A DNA stretch of 7,537 nt from Chloroflexota bacterium (GTDB lineage: Bacteria > Chloroflexota > Chloroflexia > QHBQ01 > JADMIH01): assembly GCA_015478675.1 (NCBI GenBank), contig JADMIH010000181.1:1-7537 (forward strand), given 5' to 3'. Below the pieces are notes generated by a model. The model worked only from the letters and a program-made list of their open reading frames with translations, had not been told where the DNA came from and ran no database searches. Positions 6,242-7,537 of this stretch are shown here, piece after piece (positions within the stretch are counted from its first letter, which is position 1; each line of letters begins with the position of its first letter). A program made the position numbers and the translations under genes.

Positions 6242-6333
6242 TGGTGACGCTTATGTGGTAGGCGTTCAGCGGTCGAAAGCGGTTAGGATTGGAGCGGACT
6301 CGTGGAACGTAAAGCGTTGAGAATAGGGGTACA

Positions 6334-6369
6334 AGGGCTATGCCCTGACGGGGTTACACGGGTGTCCCC
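6334..6369. repeat. Two GC-rich hairpins in the divergent intergenic region
   Basis: AGGGC (6334-6338) pairs with GCCCT (6342-6346) across TAT. Directly after, GGGG (6350-6353) with ACA (6356-6358) pairs with TGT (6363-6365) and CCCC (6366-6369), with a TT bulge. The rest of 6124-6566 shows no convincing gene; besides the marked promoters and repeats I see nothing in it. Confidence 0.35.
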
Positions 6370-6393
6370 TCCCTGATATTCAGCATGCGTAAA

Positions 6394-6432
6394 GCCCCTT
6401 CCCTTCATGGGAGAGGGGCATAGGGTGAGGGC
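6394..6432. repeat. REP-like palindromic intergenic repeat
   Basis: GCCCCTTCCC (6394-6403) pairs with GGGAGAGGGGC (6409-6419) across the loop TTCAT, with one bulged base. TAGGGTGAGGGC follows. On the minus strand this reads GCCCTCACCCTATGCCCC followed by TCTCCC. That is the typical form of a dispersed repeat found in many bacterial genomes. It is not followed by a T-run long enough for a terminator in either direction. Confidence 0.55.
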
Positions 6433-6501
6433 ATGTGGCGCACAGATACCTCTTGAACTTTGCTCTGCCCCAAACCTGAACACTTACCGCTTCACTTGTC
6501 T

Positions 6502-6529
6502 TTGCACGCTCATGTAAATTGTGTATAAG
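6502..6529 (+). promoter_or_regulatory. Candidate promoter for the lipid kinase gene
   Basis: TTGCAC (6502-6507), a 16-nt spacer and TATAAG (6524-6529) give four and five matches to consensus. The predicted start near 6536 lies downstream of the TTG at 6519, so that codon cannot be the start of translation if this promoter is used. Confidence 0.4.
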
Positions 6530-6566
6530 AGGTAACATTCCTGTAAAGCGAGGTTCTATCTGGCAT

Positions 6567-7532
6567 ATGCATCCTCTTGAAGGCTGGGTTATGCTGATTT
6601 GCAATCCTGTGTCGGGTGTGGGGCGCGGCACCGCGCTCTTGTCTCTCGTAGAGGGTGCCCTGGGCGCTGCCGGTCTGCGCTACAAAAGCGCGGTGACAAG
6701 TAGGCGGGGCGACGCGGTGTGGCTGGCGCGTTCAGCGGCTGTATCAGGGTGTAGCGCGGTAGTGGTCATAGGGGGTGACGGTACCCTGTTTGAGGCGGTG
6801 AACGGGATAAAGAATCCTGCCGAGGCTGAAAGCTCTCAAGGGAGCAATATAGCGATAGGTCTGATACAGGCAGGTAGAGGCAGCGACTTTGGACGCTCCG
6901 CAGGCATCCCGTCAGACGTTGGGGCAGCCTGTGCACGCCTGCTGACGGGGCGCACCGAGCAGGTAGACCTGGGCCATGTAAGCTATTGCGCCTTTGGAGG
7001 GGAAGAACGTGCGCGCTTTTTTGCTAATGCGGCGGGGATGGGCTTTGATGCCGAAGTGACCGTGCGCGCCAACACTGGCTCTCACATCCTCGGGGGCAAC
7101 ATCCCATATCTCAGTAGTTTGCTTTTTACTCTCGGCACCTACCGCAACAAGCGCATATTGGCGCGGCTGGACGACGGTGCGGCCTGGCACGCTCGGCTAA
7201 ATAGCATAGTAGTGGCGAATGGCCAGTACTTCGGCGGCGGAATGAAGATCGCCCCTGACGCTCGCATCTCAGATGGCCTCTTCGATGTTGTTGTGCTGGG
7301 CGACCTGAGTAAGCTGGAGCTGCTACGCAACGTGCCTCGTGTTTATGACGGCAGCCATATCACCCACCCAAAGGTAAAGGTAAGCCGCGCCCGCCAGATA
7401 GGGATCACTTCGCCTGGCCGACTGCTCCTACAAGCTGACGGAGAAGTGCTGGGCACAGCTCCTGCCTTCTTCCGGTCAATCCCACTAGTACCTTGCCAGC
7501 TAAATAGTGACGGTTGGATAGAGATGACGTAG
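6567..7532 (+). CDS. Diacylglycerol kinase / lipid kinase family protein (DgkB/YegS-like)
   Basis: These cytoplasmic or membrane-associated enzymes use ATP to phosphorylate diacylglycerol or related lipids, which recycles lipids to phosphatidic acid. The 321-residue product starts with the strand WVMLICNPVSGVGRG (7-21). The hallmark nucleotide motif GGDGT is at 69-73, followed by FEAVNGI. The usual GTGNDFAR motif appears as GRGSDFGR (103-110). Later family blocks are AGMGFDAEV (156-164), ANGQYFGGGMKIAPDA (217-232), SDGLFDVVV (235-243) and DGEVLGTAP (291-299). The substrate cannot be fixed from sequence; sphingosine- or diacylglycerol-type lipids are both possible. ATG 6567 is chosen because it keeps the whole first strand and the promoter at 6502-6529 excludes TTG 6519. 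ATG 6591 has a better-spaced GAAGG but would cut the first strand. The gene is complete, ending 5 bases before the window edge. Confidence 0.85.
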   Translation: MHPLEGWVMLICNPVSGVGRGTALLSLVEGALGAAGLRYKSAVTSRRGDAVWLARSAAVSGCSAVVVIGGDGTLFEAVNGIKNPAEAESSQGSNIAIGLIQAGRGSDFGRSAGIPSDVGAACARLLTGRTEQVDLGHVSYCAFGGEERARFFANAAGMGFDAEVTVRANTGSHILGGNIPYLSSLLFTLGTYRNKRILARLDDGAAWHARLNSIVVANGQYFGGGMKIAPDARISDGLFDVVVLGDLSKLELLRNVPRVYDGSHITHPKVKVSRARQIGITSPGRLLLQADGEVLGTAPAFFRSIPLVPCQLNSDGWIEMT

Positions 7533-7537
7533 CTTGA

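Noticed and set aside
6519..6566. Upstream TTG start for the lipid kinase.
   Set aside because: It lies before the predicted -10 box and adds residues unlike the family N-terminus.

Overview
The window is most likely from a Chloroflexota bacterium (possibly a Ktedonobacteria relative). The main reason is the secreted protein at 4948-6123. It carries two copies of a repeat with the pattern FLxYxxxxGxVxxFGYP ... VQYFERxRxEYHPE ... GLLGK, which I know mainly from Chloroflexota surface proteins. The sequence is fairly GC-rich and its best promoters look like ordinary sigma-70 sites. The phylum call is inference, not proof.

Layout. At the left edge (1-106, minus strand) is the 5' end of a leftward gene whose start region is interrupted by a 93-bp palindromic-ended element (55-147). 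The element sits in a CTAG site with TA duplicated, which is the insertion signature of the IS630 type. Removing it on paper rejoins a good ribosome binding site to a GTG start, 7 nt apart. Two back-to-back promoters follow (218-245 leftward, 256-284 rightward), with an inverted repeat spanning both -35 boxes. The rightward leader holds a terminator-like hairpin (319-347) ahead of a gene for a MoxR/ChlI-like AAA+ ATPase (410-1816). An AT-rich repeat in a 55-bp gap leads to recF (1872-3251). A near-consensus promoter (3370-3398) then serves a cystathionine beta-synthase gene with a C-terminal CBS-domain pair (3496-4899).

The next gene is convergent: a secreted CAP-domain protein (4948-6123, minus). 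A 443-bp divergent intergenic region follows (6124-6566). It has one candidate promoter for each flanking gene and a cluster of GC-rich hairpins, one of which resembles a widespread REP-like repeat. The window ends with a diacylglycerol/lipid kinase-family gene (6567-7532).

The genes do not form one pathway. They look like several small transcription units: AAA+ ATPase (perhaps with recF), cbs alone, the CAP protein alone, and the lipid kinase. The most notable signal is the small mobile element that separates a ribosome binding site from its start codon at the left edge.
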